Assembly: GCA_032821775.1 (NCBI GenBank)
Contig: JAVLRN010000007.1
Location: 2,356,001-2,420,000, forward strand
DNA: 64,000 nt
Origin: Sanguinoderma infundibulare
Lineage: Eukaryota; Basidiomycota; Agaricomycetes; Polyporales; Polyporaceae
Reading direction: 5' to 3'
Part shown: positions 12,209 to 24,964 of the stretch, in pieces
Layout: the number at the start of each line of letters is the position of its first letter
Numbering within the stretch: position 1 is the stretch's first letter
The notes under the pieces: model-generated
Seen by the model: the letters and a program-made list of their open reading frames with translations, nothing else
Told to the model about the DNA's origin: nothing
Databases searched by the model: none
Made by a program: the position numbers and the translations under genes

Positions 12209-15200
12209 GCGCAGCGATGCTATGTCATGAACGGCGTGCGAGGTATCGTCGTCCTCTTCTGGTCCCCTGCCTGCATCACCACCGGCATGTTAATACCGCA
12301 CGTCACTCATACCCCTCCATTGTCGATACCTGGATACCTCGCACCCACGCGCATATTGCCTCATGACCAGCATCCACGCTCCCCTCGCATTGGACAACTC
12401 AATCGACGTAATCATTTGTATCGCGTTCAGGCATCAACTGACTTAATCGCCTCGCCCATCGCATGCTCTCGAATTCGGCTCTCGCGCAAGCTTATCCTTA
12501 TCCTCACTACATGCCCTACCTCACTCGCCCGCCTCCGATCCCCCTACTCTAACCGTTCCTACTCGACTCTACGCTATGACCCGGCTACTCGCTCGCGCCT
12601 TTCCAACCTAATCTTCGCCCGCGCACAAAATGTCCCATATCCTGGTGTATATTATCTGTACCACCACTGCTTCCCCTGGGTCTTGGCTTACCGTCGTCGG
12701 GTCTCCGGGTTTCTAGTCGTCTCGGGCTCTCCTCCATCAGGGTAGGGGAACGGGCGCGCGTGCCGGCGTTGCCACCATATTTCCGTCCTCTACATGCATG
12801 CAGTGGCCAAGGACGTGTATATTGTCGTGTATCGCTACTTCGCTCGCTCGTAACTCGTGGTCACTCGTTTTGGTCTCCCAAGATCTCGTCTCTCGCCTTT
12901 CCCCTCGCTTCGGGTTCGGAATCTCTTTTTGCTGTGTGATCGGCGGCTGTACGAACAGTAACTCACTCGTACCTAATCGTGTCCGTTTTCGTTGTGCATG
13001 TTGTTCGCTTTGTTCTCCACCAGTTCTTGGTTGTTATCGTGTACCATTACCGTCGTCATCACCTCCCCTGCCTTGCGCATCTCATCGCATCCACACATCC
13101 TCGTCATGCACATCTCACGCCCACAATTGCATCTTTCTCTCGGGTACCCCACACCATTGCCATACACGCATACCTCACGCATACGATGATACCGCGCAGA
13201 CCTCACATTTACCCACCCCCTCTGGAGAGAGGAGGGTTGTACGAAGTGCTATGTTGATTAGTATACAGTATGATTAGTAATGAACATTCATGTTTATATG
13301 TAAACTCGTCGGCGTGCATTGTTCTCTCGCCTGAAGACTGTAGACAAGTTACGTGGCGTTTAGGGATGCTCGCGGACGACGCAAGGGGTTAACTTGGCTC
13401 GTGCTGTTTTCTGCGAGGATTATTGCGCGCGATCGATCGCCGTTGCGTCTCTTGCGGGGCCCCGCAATGCCATCCGTGGCGGGTAGTTATGGAGGGGAGA
13501 ACGTGAAATCTGCAGCGCGCGCCGCTGGGCCAGCGATCGACGACTCGACTTCCGAGTCGAGTCGTCCGACTGCGGCCAGCTGTCCTGTCACGGTGGCTAA
13601 GATGACGCAGGATCTGCGGTCGCTGCGGGGACTCATGGGAGAGGGGCTCTCAGGTGCCTCAGGGATTTGCGGGAGCTGACATGTTTCGCGCGTTGGGGAT
13701 TAGTAAACCGCCGCCAAGTTCGAGTCAGCGAGGTCCGAGTGTTGAACGTCAACTCGAACTCAGTTTAAGTGTACAGCCGCACTGGGGGCGGAGCGTCTTG
13801 ACAAGCCCCTACATGGCAGACGGGCGACACAGCTCTCGCTTAGGTGGCCAAAGGGCAAGTCATGCAAGTGCGCGCTATGTCATGGAGAGGACGAGGAGCA
13901 GAGTTGGATTTACTCATCGCGAGGAGCTTGAGCTTCAACGGGCCCGGGCGGCGGCGATCTGGCAGGTCGGGCCCGCCTGTGATTTCCTGGCGAGGCGACG
14001 CTGGCGACGTCACAGGTACTGAGCAGCACGGACAGGCTCTTCACGCGAGGTCAACGCAGTATCTTGTCGTATCTCGCGCCAACTTTGTCCTTCGGTCTAG
14101 GATGGTGCTCTGTCTGGCGGCGTAGAATGCCGGCCGAGATGCGCGTGCGAGATGCTGGGGCCCGGTGTACTAGAGCATAGGATGCCGTGCCTCGCCGGAC
14201 CGCCATGATGGACTCGAGGAGCCAGGATGCCGGCGCCAGCGAGCCAGACGTCTAGGCGTGGTGCGCGCGGTTTCACGATGGCCGCGCTCCACTCGCCTCG
14301 CATCTCTTCTGTTCCTTGCAGTGCCTGCAGTCGGCGGTCCCGAGCATTCTCGGCTGGCGTGGGGCAGACGTACGGTGTGCACGCGGTCCTGGAAGACAAC
14401 GGCGTAGAGCTTGGGTGACAGTGCGCGAAGGACGCCTACCGTTGGAACGGCGGCCGGGCGATCGAGGGCTCTTGGCTGGCAGGGCTTAGAGTTTCGAGTT
14501 GTCCGTTTTCTGTCCTCGTTTCAGGCAGTGCTGCGCTTCCGATACGGACCACGGACAAATCCTCCCGACGCCCGACGCTCTCTCTTGCATGTGCTCAGCA
14601 AGCTCTCGCACCGGTCAAGGGCACACTGGCCACAGGCCCGGAGCGTTTCACGGTTAGATATTCCCCGGCATGCACGGAGCACTGACGCGGGGCCTTTCTG
14701 TAGCTCGGACCGCACGCTGCAAGCACATTCACGGTTGAGGTTAAGTATGTCCGATGCATTGAGTGTCGGCCTGGGGACGGCTGCATTGAAGTTCCTTTCC
14801 GCGTATAGAGCTATCCCTCGGGCCTGTTATTCGCAAAGTTCTTGCTTGCATGTGCCCGGGAAATTTTGGCCTGCCAAGGACAGCGATCGCCGAGGTGCTG
14901 CGATCGAGGACTGGCAAGTGGATTTAACGGAGGCGGCATGCGAGCCTGGAACCGAATCTGAAGGCCCGGTGGGTGACGGGCGGCGCACGGATAGGACGAG
15001 ATGTGACCGGACGCTGGAAGATGACCGACGAGATTGGCACGAGATGGGTCCAGATAAAAATATTGATGGACGGTGGAGCCTCTCACTTGCAGTGCCGCAA
15101 TCGAGAGCATTACTTTTTAGGGCGAGGGCGCAAAGATGGCATGTGGCACCGGCACCGGCAGGAGAATGTTTGCAGCGTAGCTAGCATGAAGGGCCTGCCT

Positions 15201-18200
15201 CGGCCTCGGACGGAGCGTAGAGTTGCAAGGTAAGATTGCACAGCGCTGTTCGGTTGGACAGAGATGAATGCATCGGAGAAGCCCTCGCGAGGTGAGGGTC
15301 GAATGGCGCATGTTTTCGATTGTACTTAGCGCGAACTATTCCAAAACTAAACCATCAACCACTCGTCCGATCGCGAACAGTCGATCGCGAGTACCTTGCC
15401 ATCCAAGCGTGCAAGGCACTGCAGCTGGATGATACGAGTTGCTCGCACTCGGAACGCTTACGGCACTCGGTCGTTACTTGGGGGACAATGCGCCACGGGG
15501 AACTGGCCAGATGACCGCCGCACAGTTTGTGCTTTTGCCTCATAATCGCAAGCCGCCCGTGTTCAAGTCTGGGCCCGGTGCTTCTGCGATGATGATCCCT
15601 TTATGTCTTCATATTCGTCCACGCTGCACCTTCCGCAGCATATCAGCCTTATATCGCCTCCTGCTTCCCCAGTGCGACTTCGGCAGACTCGTGACTTTTG
15701 CCACTTCATCCATTAACTGCTCCTTCCCTCGTCAATTGCCTCTTCCCTCCCCAGCTATCCCAAGGTCAGGTTATACAAGGATAGCGACTCTGTGTGCAAA
15801 TATACGGGCAATCACAGGGTCCTGCCACATAAGCTATAGTTCTCGGAGCACGTCAACAGGGAGTGGCCAGATGATCCAGTGCGTTGCGGTAAAGTTGACT
15901 AACAAAGGACTGTTCCAGGAATACCACTGCTGTCCTCGCCCATCCGAACATGTTTTCACTCGACCCTCCGGCGACGAAGACTGCCGATCGCCACTTCGCG
16001 CGCTCTCGCTGTCACCGCAGCCCCGCGTCCCACTCCCCGTGCATTGAGCTGAGCTGAGATCCATGTTCCAGGACCGCGAACGTGCAAATTACCTGGTCAG
16101 GTGCGACTGTGGCCGGCTTCTTCGCGCATCTTCCAAGTTCTCGCGCCATCGCACCCATCGATGTCTATCCGTCGTGGTCTCGACGACGCCCAAGGATCAT
16201 CAACACGCAATGCACGCCCCACCGACTGCTCGAGCCACGCACCCATGACCTCCCGCTCGACACTCGAAGACACTCACGTCCACACAGCCGGCCGCGCCAA
16301 GGGACGCACATGAGCACCAGCCACGCAGGCCCTTCCCTCATTCGCACGTTTCCGGCATTCCAGCTGCTAGGTCCCCCCTTCATCACGAGCGCTACCGATA
16401 ACTTACGGCCTTCCACTCCAACTGCAGTGTCAAGTCCCGTCCACAGGCGATGATCGCGTATGTACCAGGTGTCATCGTCTGGGAAGACCGAGGGTTGGTC
16501 AGTACGCCGACGGCGCGGGGGTAGGCGGTAACGCCGCGGTCACCGTGCGAGGCAGGCACGACACCGCACGCGTGCAGGTACGTGGGCAAAGTCGCTGAAT
16601 GATCAATGCGGCCCGTATCGGTCGTATTCGTGTCCCCATTTGGGTTCACGGTTCGTGAACACCGCGTCAGGCCCCTCTCTGGCTTCTCCCTAATGTCCGT
16701 GCGGCGATTGTCGACGCTGGCCTGGCACTGTCAGCAGCGAGCATAAGCACGTTGAGTCGTGCAGATTACGGCACGCGGCGTGCGTGGGGTCTTCCATTCA
16801 TTCATTTCATCTTGTTGCTGCTGTGCCGCATACAATATATGCGTATGTAATTGACTCGATGCGGGGCTGACAGGTCTACCAGCCCTTTGGCGTGTTTCCA
16901 GGCGTGTTTCCAGAATGGCGCGAAGTGCGGGGTAGCTGCCGCGACGCGCCTTCCCGTGTGGCGTCATGGCATCGTATGGCCGGCGCGGTCTGCACATTGA
17001 CGACCTGGAGGGGGGGATAGGAGGCGCAGCGCGGGGTTTGGGCTTGCCTAGGCAAGGGTCCGACTGACTGAGCTTTTGAACGAACCCCTTCTGAGCTGTG
17101 AGGCGCGCTCTTGACAGGTTCTGGCCAGGTTCTGTTTGGGAAGGTGCTGATTGCGTTCGGGTTGTGGGCGCGCGGTTGCAGGATTCGTTTCGAGAATCGT
17201 GCCACCCTAGAATGATGTTCGCCGAGTTGTGCCTGTGACTTGTTACACCTGGTGCCCATCCTCATCTTTTTCAAGGGCGACGAGTCGACCGAAATGGCTC
17301 CATGCGCAGGATCTAGGTCGTGGTCAACTGATCGCTAACGGGCCCTTGTGGTACAATGGGGAAGCTCTATTGTCTTCCGAGGTTTGGGGGTACGATCAAC
17401 GCCCTTCCGCCGTTTCCTCGGCACGCATCTGTCGTCAAGCCTCGAGCGTCGAGCAGCGATGTGCGAAGTCTAGAAATTGTACATGGAGCGTCGAGCGTCC
17501 TCCCCGAGACCCGATGATCCAGGTTGCATAACAAAACAGAAATACCCTCGGCACGGCATTCGACGGCCTGACATTTTAGAACATACCCACTTCAACAAGT
17601 GAGCATCTGCCCTCTGTTCCGTCTCTACTTCCGAGCCACCGCCCGTGCAATTGCCCGGATTACACGCCCTCGTATTGGTCGTGTAGACGGACTCTAATTC
17701 GACGCTATCTCGTTTTCGGAAGCACCAGAGCAGAGCGCGCCGCGTTCCCTCCGCATGACGCGTTTCGAACTCCGCGGGCTGTCAGATTCATCGCAGCCTT
17801 GATGGAGCGGGACGCGGACTCGGAACAGACGTGTGTGCGTCTCCGTGGCCACCGGCTGTAATGCCCACGTTCTGTATTCTGTGCGTATTGGCACCGTGCG
17901 CGCTGCTGCTCTCGTTGCTGATGCCATTAATCACCGGGTTCCAGTTACAGATACCAGCGCGTTCGTTGGGTGTTGTGTGCTGCAACAGTCAACGAATCAG
18001 TGGCATCTGTTACGGTGCTAGTGGATGGTCCTCCACGTTGCCCGGACCCCGAGCTGTGCACCGTCTATGCGCGGAGCGCAGATGAACCTTATTTCCCCGC
18101 ACCCCGTCCCTAGTCCAAGTCGAGGCAGCTCTGGTCTTCCGGCGATCCTGCAACCCTGGCGTGGGGCATTGAATGTGAATGCCGACCCCGCATGTGCGCA

Positions 18201-21200
18201 GTACTCGTGCCGTATGCGTGTGTCGGGCATCGCACGAACGACTGTTCTTGGATCACAGCCCGATGCTTCTCTGCGTTTGCCCTCGTCCGACTTTGACAGC
18301 TTACAGGGGCGCGGAGACCATTGGATTCCGGTGTTAACAGGGGACCATCACCGGAGGCTTCTTGCATCGTTTCTGGGGAGACATCCGCACCGGACGTGCG
18401 AGAAGCTTTGTGGGGAAGCCGCCACTGCCCTCGGAGGACAAGCAACAAACTGTATGCGGTCGGATGTGATGTTTCCCCGGTGGTTGCGTGTGCTAACGGC
18501 GCGTTAAACGTATAGTTACAGCCACGATGGCACGGTTGTGGCCTTCAGCGTTGTGCGCATGTCAATTACAGCCACTGACGGGCCCGAGGAGAGCGAGCTG
18601 GAGCTGGCGAGTAGGCGAGTAGGGGAGGTGTAGTGTAGCAACCGATCCGTTCTCGGAACGGGTGGCTGGGACCTCAACCGCAATCGGACGTGTATCTGTC
18701 GAAGGTACGTGGTGACGCTTGCTCGACGGAAGCTGTTATGGTTCTGTCTTGGAAGAACGTCTGTCCTTATTGACCCTTATCCCTGATCCGTAGGATAGGT
18801 GTATATGTAGCGTCCATCGAGGATATGCCTCTTTGGACTTATCGAGGTATGTTAGGCGACGGGCGATGTGCATCCCTCGCTCAAGATCGCGTGCCTCGTT
18901 GGTCGCATGCAGCCATCTATGGTAAGTTCGTTACTTGCCGGCATATGTTGGCGCTTCGCGCCACCTTTTCCATTTTCCCCTTCACTTTCCTCCAGAACCG
19001 AACGAGCTGGAACGGCCTGCCTGCGTCCAGCCTTCTGAGCGGCGGTGGCAGCTGGCTGCAGGGATACAGGCACCGTCACGTCCGCATGAGAGCGAAACAT
19101 ATGCTTGGATGCATCAAGACGGAAGACAGGGGGTACGTGCTTCAGCTGGAACTCCTCTCTGCGCATTGGCGTGATGTTCGATGACGTTGTCATGCCTATG
19201 CTCCTCGTCCCGACTCCCCTTTGCCCTGCGTCCAATGTACCGGCTGTCGTGATATTCTTGCTCCCTTTCGATCATCGTACTTGGGGGCCAGTCACCTGGA
19301 CGGTCTGTACGCAGCGTGGGCTGGGACTGGCCGACGCCACCGGTGATTCTTGAGCGCAGGATGTTCGCCCTGGGCGGCAGTGCTGGATCCTACGAGCAGA
19401 ACGTCTGTATGGATCCCAGATGGGCTCCCCGCGGGCGCGTCCTCGGCATCTGTATTGGTTAGTTGGCAAGAAGAGTGTGTTCGGCGGCCGCTGGGCTGAC
19501 CATTTGTCGCATCGCATCTGGTCGGTGTTCAAATGCAGATGCTTGGAGGGGCGAAGTGGCTTTACTGGACTTCGGATCCCGGAGAACGACCCACCGACAT
19601 TTGAAAGGTCTGTACTGCACAGCTGCTGGTGACGCAGTTTGGTTGTTCTGCAACGCCTTGATTGACGGATTGCGCGGTGCCTGGGTTGCAATGCGCTTCT
19701 CAGGTCCCGTCCAAGGATAACTTAGACATGAAGTATGTGACCTCATCCAATGTTCAATAACCTCGCCGACTTACCCACAACTGCGAACTCCGTATGCAGG
19801 CACGAACTTAAGAGGAGCATGACATCACCGCATGCTTCATGCCGCAAATCGGAATAGCATAATGCCGTTCGTATCTCCTAGGCATTCATCTCCTCGTGTC
19901 TACTTCGCCTCCGAGCACGACCGAAACGTTCAGACTACGGCCATGTCGGGACATCCCCGTGCACTTCACGGAATTGCGTCTTCACGTTGTCATGGTCCAC
20001 GGATATGTCTTTCCTCGCGGTTTCCCGAACCTCATCCCTGCGTCATTCCTGCAGCTGGTCGTGATTAACGCCAGAGCACCGACATTCCCCCTTCCGGACC
20101 TTTCCCCACAAGCTCTCGGACATGTAACTTATCTTTCCCCGCGTCCTATCCAGCACATCGTGCCTCTCCTTATCCTGGCTTCGGACCGAAAGCCCATGGG
20201 CTCAACGTAAGTCCCATGATAGTTCCCATTGGTCGCACGAGGTTGTTTGATAACTCCCGACTGGCCAGCACACCCGCGCGACGGCGATTGGCCAGTAATC
20301 CGCTCACCGCTTATTCTGGCTTTTCCAGGCGCGGCCACACCAATGGGAATGCTCGCGCGCGGGACGACCGCTAACGCAGGCCCCCGGGGCGTCCCCGTGG
20401 GCAGCGGTGACGGCATCGGCTGCGAGCGTGGCTGCTTCGTTCTGCGCGCGGCGGTCGAAGCGGCAGCCGGGTGGGGGAGCCTGGGCAACTCTATCTACCC
20501 AATCCTATCGCGCATCGGCATTCGGGATCGCGAGAGGGATGGCGAAGGCGGACGGCCATTGGTCGCCGTCGACCAACATCCTACGCTGGCCTCGGCGAAG
20601 AAGGTTCCTCGTTTTCCGGGCTCGTCGCGCACATGCGACATGACGGGCATGTCGTGGTCAGCAAGCACGTCTTTTAAATTCAGTCCATCACGCGCTCGCG
20701 ATGATTGTGAATCTCCTGATGAGCGATGCACAAATGTTCGCTTGGGCCTTGCACCCACTCGTCAGCACGCAACACCATTTGTCCGCACGAAACGCACGAG
20801 AAGCGGCCTGCCATCCGATCGGACGAAGGCAAGCGTGCTTGACGCGCGATGTTCGTCCGGCGTTGCGTGCCTTGCGATCGCTACGCGGAACATGAGCGGT
20901 TGCCCGTCCTTCGTGTACCGTGCGTGCGCGAGGACAGCAAGCTCGACAAGAACTGTAATATGCGCGAGCCAATCGCGCACGTCCCCGGCGTAAAGGCGTC
21001 CGGGCACCGTGATAAAACCATCCTGCCTGACACGCCGTGCGTGCCGGATCCCGCTTCTCGCGCGTTTGTGAAGTTTTGGAGTTCGCCGCCGTGCTCTGCT
21101 GCATTCGCAGTGGTTAGTTCGTCCGCTGCGAACGTCGCCGAGGATCATGTTCAAGCCAGTGAAGGTGCGCGCATCCGTTTTCGCGTTTATCCCCATTGAC

Positions 21201-22019
21201 GGCAGCGCGGCGATATCAGTCGTCCCTGGAGGCGAAGGACGTCTAGCGTCGGGGTACGGGCCGTCGTGCGTCGCGGTCGCAGGGCGCAAATGGCTATTCC
21301 CCTCAGCCCTACGCTTCCGGCTCGCGTCGCTCTCTCGCGTTTAGCCTTTGCGGGTCGCAGCCAGTCGCTGGGCGCGAGATAGCCGTTAGGCGGGATAACC
21401 TTTAGGTGAGTTATCCTTAGACACGGGCCTTCGGGTGCGACGGAGCGAGGGCCGTCTTCCGAACGTGCTTGCTTCTTGTTGCCTGATGTCTTGTTCTCTG
21501 CGGAAGATGTCGGAAACATATCGCGCGACGTACCTGCGCGTATAGTCAGCGAACGCAATGACAGATCGAACGACGCGAGCGCGATAACATATGGCGAATA
21601 TCGAGAAGGATCTGCCTTGGGCTTCCCGTCGCTCCTGCCTCCACCCACATAAGTATAAAGATTGTTGCGGGGAAATAGGATCTAATGGGGTGACGATCGC
21701 GAGTCCGAGCCGGAGGAACTTCGTAGCTAGGCGAAGTCGCTCATGTACATCTCATGACGCACCGGATCGTCGATTTGACAGAAATGCAGTGTCTCGTGGG
21801 GGGAGAAGACTCGGTACGTCTCCCGATGGACTTAAAGGTTAAGTTGAGACGGCTCGTCGGGACGCTGTGGCTGGGTGAAAATAACTTGAACGCTTCTCCG
21901 CGAATCCAGTCGGGGGACAATTTGTTGCGGAAGATCGGAGCACGTTGCATGTAAAGAAGCACAACACGAACGAGTGAGTACAAGTAAGTCCGGGATCCAG
22001 GCTCAAGATAATATGCAAC
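12209..22019. other. Long stretch with no recognisable gene
   Basis: About 12.2-13.3 kb is pyrimidine-rich on the plus strand and probably includes the 3' UTR of the Ecl1-like gene. From 13.3 to 22.0 kb I find no conserved domain, no coherent exon chain and no transposon hallmark. A few splice-like signals occur at 18.8-19.2 kb (GTAAGT to a pyrimidine-rich AG), but the exons they would join give no recognisable protein. A minus-strand open frame at 20762-21289 reads somewhat protein-like but matches no family I know. A perfect hairpin lies at 13539-13566. Confidence 0.55.
13539..13566. repeat. Perfect 12-bp hairpin with UCCG loop
   Basis: GACGACTCGACT and its exact complement AGTCGAGTCGTC flank the loop TCCG. 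In plus-strand RNA this is a 12-bp stem capped by a UNCG-type tetraloop, a very stable fold. It lies in non-coding sequence about 1.3 kb past the Ecl1-like gene. No U-run follows, so it is not a bacterial-type terminator. Confidence 0.7.
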
Positions 22020-23574
22020 TCAAACCCCTGTAAGTTCCCTCAAGTATTCTATTGTAGCCGGATTTAGCCACAGGCATGACCAAGATGCAGATAGAGCCCC
22101 ACCTCTGGTAATTTCGAACGCCGCGAAAGTAGAGGCTGCCGCGGGTATACTATCAAGGAACAAGAATAGTCAGTCGCACATCTACGGTCGACGGTCCGCA
22201 TTCGTTGCGCGGCCTCACCTTCGCAATACTAGACAATGAATGAGATTAGCAATTAAATACTTCTGCGAGATGTGCACAAACTTACGGGATGGAGTCAGGC
22301 CGCGAAACAGGCCAGACCTACAGCGGCAGGGAAACATCAGCTTCGCAGGTTCGTCAAGCACGAGGCTCGAGCACGTACGCCCCGCCTTCCGCTACTATCG
22401 CCCGCAACTCCCGTGCAATATATTGCACGGGGGTACCTTCGGGCGGGTTCGCCCGCAGCTGTACACGAGACTTGACGACATCTATGGAGGTGTCCTATCA
22501 GAAGGTATCCCTTGGAACGTCGTAGAACGGATATCAAGTACCTAGCGGGTAACACGATAACCAGTACGCAATCTGAGGCTCTGTCAGCGACTGACTTGTG
22601 CGACAGAAAGACGGATGAAACGTACTCCACCAGTGGAGCCACTGGCAAGCAGGGCCCATATTGGTATTTGCTTGCCATACTTCTCACCAAACTTCCGCTT
22701 TGAGAACTCAAACGCTGCATGCAACCTCAGACGTTGCGCTCACAAACACAGGTTAGCTCTTACCGGTGTAGAATCTGAATTCGAGACTTGAACATCGACG
22801 AAACCCTCACGCATCAGGATAACGACTCACCCTGCGTAGGCCGGGATCTCTCGGGCGACGGTGACCCAGTATCCTCGCATTATCCCTTTATGGAAGCCCC
22901 AGTCCTTCCACATCTCACTAACGACGGCGCGCAGCCTCTTGTCGCCAGGCTGGCCGTACTGCCCTTGCATACGCACTTTGAACATCTCGACTGCAATTCA
23001 ACGTCGGCATCACCTTTCGCACCGCGCGCATGAAGATGAAGACGTACCTGGACTGGCGAGGATGGCGTTGATGGCACCGGCGAGTGCACCCGCCGCGGCG
23101 ATCTCCTTCAGCGACAGTTGGGGGAAGGGCGATATGAGCCGCTTGGAAACACCATACGCGGCAAACAGCAGCGAGTTGACTCCGGCGATACCCATCAAGG
23201 GACTTGCCATGCCTGCACGCGCAATGAATAGGATGTTGCGAAATGAAGCAATGGATGACGCACCCTTGTAAAGCGCGAAGAAACCCTCGTTCCTCAACGT
23301 CTGTGTCAGGATGTCCATGGGGCCTTTCTGCATATCTATTCCTTAGTCGCGCTTCCTGCATTTCCGCCATGCGCGTACTCACAAACATCCCTTCTGTAAA
23401 ACGCGTGAACAGGGTCATGAGAACTCATCGTCTCCAGCGTGCCATGGAGGAAGAGACTGAACTGGGGGCGATCTGAGCGCGAGTCTTGACCGTGTCCAGC
23501 GGATGGCCGACGATGACCTGCGCGGCGCCACCGAAACTTCCGGCGATGAGCTCGTTAATCGTAGACTTGTCCAT
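22020..23574 (-). CDS. Mitochondrial carrier (SLC25), carnitine/YMC1-like
   Basis: Twelve exons on the minus strand: 23574-23463, 23393-23383, 23327-23048, 22990-22831, 22774-22764, 22714-22626, 22572-22542, 22481-22379, 22317-22286, 22228-22219, 22149-22103 and 22048-22020. They sum to 915 nt, 304 residues, the normal size for this inner-membrane transporter family. All three carrier signatures PX(D/E)XX(K/R) are present: P25LDTVK30, P134VEMFK139 and P230LDVVK235. REIPAYAGFYT and LFRGLTPSLLRSIPAAA fit the carnitine/acylcarnitine and YMC1 branch. Exons 2, 5 and 10 are only 11, 11 and 10 nt. The first donor, GTTCAG, is weak, but splicing there restores the family sequence IAPKGMFKGPMDIL. The substrate cannot be told from sequence. 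The frame is intact throughout, so the gene looks functional. Confidence 0.88.
22410..22431. repeat. 22-bp perfect palindrome inside carrier exon 8
   Basis: CCCGTGCAATA is followed directly by its reverse complement, with no loop. It encodes part of the conserved V-Q-Y-I-A-R segment of the carrier, so it may be a chance outcome of codon choice. Confidence 0.7.
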
Positions 23575-23872
23575 GGCGACGCCGAGTGCGAGCGGGGCGG
23601 AGTCAGCAAGGAAGAAGGTGAATGGAGCATGAGAGGGGAACAGACCGCGTCGCAACTCGCTTGGCGCCCGCGATTGCGCGATCGCGCGACATGGGAGATC
23701 TCCCTAAGTCTCACTTGATCCCTGCCAGCACTTCTCCGCCTCCAACTTCAACGTGCTGGTTTCTGGTCACATTCGCTCGTGTTCGCTCACCCAGTGGGGT
23801 CGCGAGGGTGGGTCTACGATTATGAACGTTGTGAATAGGGCTGACCTGTTCAAACGTCTACTAGTAGTACAG

Positions 23873-24174
23873 GTATACAAGAGCCCATTACTTGGTAGCA
23901 GAGGCTGAATAGAATTATTTTCATTCACAACGGGAAGCTAGATCTCAGAGTCTGCGATCCGTCCGCGTTCATATTCGGCTCTGGCAGAAGGTCCGTTGCA
24001 GTCGTATATCCTCTCGCTTTGACTAGGATCTGTGTAGGAAGGTACTTCGCCGACTCCTCGCTTTTTATCAATGTCGCCTCCGTCCTTCACGTCTTCGACA
24101 TCACCCGTCCGGTAGACGAGAACGGACAGCCTATCAAGGTCGAGGTAGGAATGACGGACCGCTTTATATCGTAA
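23873..24174 (+). pseudogene. Cytochrome P450 relic, 3' end only
   Basis: Downstream of a damaged stretch reading VYKSP, the frame NGKLDLRVCDPSAFIFGSGRR runs to a donor at 23991. It then resumes at 24027 with ICVGRYFADSSLFINVASVL and ends GMTDRFIS at 24172-24174. Together these form the heme-binding motif FxxGxRxCxG and the C-terminus of a P450. The last exon is 148 nt, the same length as the last exon of both intact P450s at 53-58 kb, and the intron sits at the same AG|G position. The preceding exon is shifted out of frame near 23880-23920, and the N-terminal two thirds of the gene are missing. I read it as the 3' remnant of a gene of the same P450 family. Confidence 0.75.
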
Positions 24175-24964
24175 GCGAAGCTTTTGTTCATATAAGCAGG
24201 TTTGACCAACGGGCCATGAACAGGTATCCTGAGGATTGTCGCTGTACGATCCGGCCTCGCTCTGCAGACGCGGTGAATTTGATACATGCATTCCATTGAC
24301 TCTGATTTCAGATAGTATCTAGAATTTAGTTGCACGTCATGTCAACAGGAAACTTCGTGCTATGGCCCGAAAGCAAACGAGCACCAGCGCGATCGTAGAA
24401 GAGGACGGGTAAACGCACTGGACGGGACCGCCTAGCTAATCTTTGCTATCCTCCTCGTTCTTCTGAGCCTCCTTGTTCTCCCGATCTATCCTCAGGCGTT
24501 CATCCTTGCTCACGAACTTGAATGCGGTCAGGTACATCTATTCCGGCGTTCTTTGTGGAAATGGAGCTCTGGATGTTGCCGTTTGTCCCTTCGGTAAGTT
24601 TATCGCCTCCATGATCGTCTCCAGTGAAGGTAAGTTCGGCACCCACGTTTGCTTCCTGGTTACGGTAGATAATGCACCAGCACCCCTTGACGTTCTCTAT
24701 GTCCCCTCCAATCGCACGGAAAACCAGCCGCGACTAACCCGCGTTGCTTCCCACTCCAAGAGGAGCACTAGGCGTGCGGCAGCGCTGGCTCAACGATCCG
24801 ATGATCCACTTTCCCAGGTACGCCGTTCGTATCTGTGACAGGTGGCTTGGTGGATGACCATTTCAGCTCGAACTGTGAATCTGCGCAAAGCAATTAATCT
24901 ACTCTATAAAACTCTTCTTGTCCGCCTACTTATACTGTTCCCTCCTTGGACCGGCCTTTTACCC
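24175..24964. other. Spacer between two P450 relics
   Basis: No complete gene. On the minus strand, 24525-24436 reads TAFKFVSKDERLRIDREN followed by an acidic/lysine-rich tail and a stop. That looks like the last exon of some protein, but I cannot find the rest of the gene upstream (toward 24.9 kb) or name the family. The remainder shows nothing clear. Confidence 0.4.

Noticed and set aside
18800..20210. Possible multi-exon gene with GTAAGT and pyrimidine-rich acceptors
   Set aside because: Joined exons give no consistent frame or known domain.
20762..21289. Minus-strand 175-codon frame that reads protein-like
   Set aside because: No motif I can name, and no supporting upstream or downstream exon.
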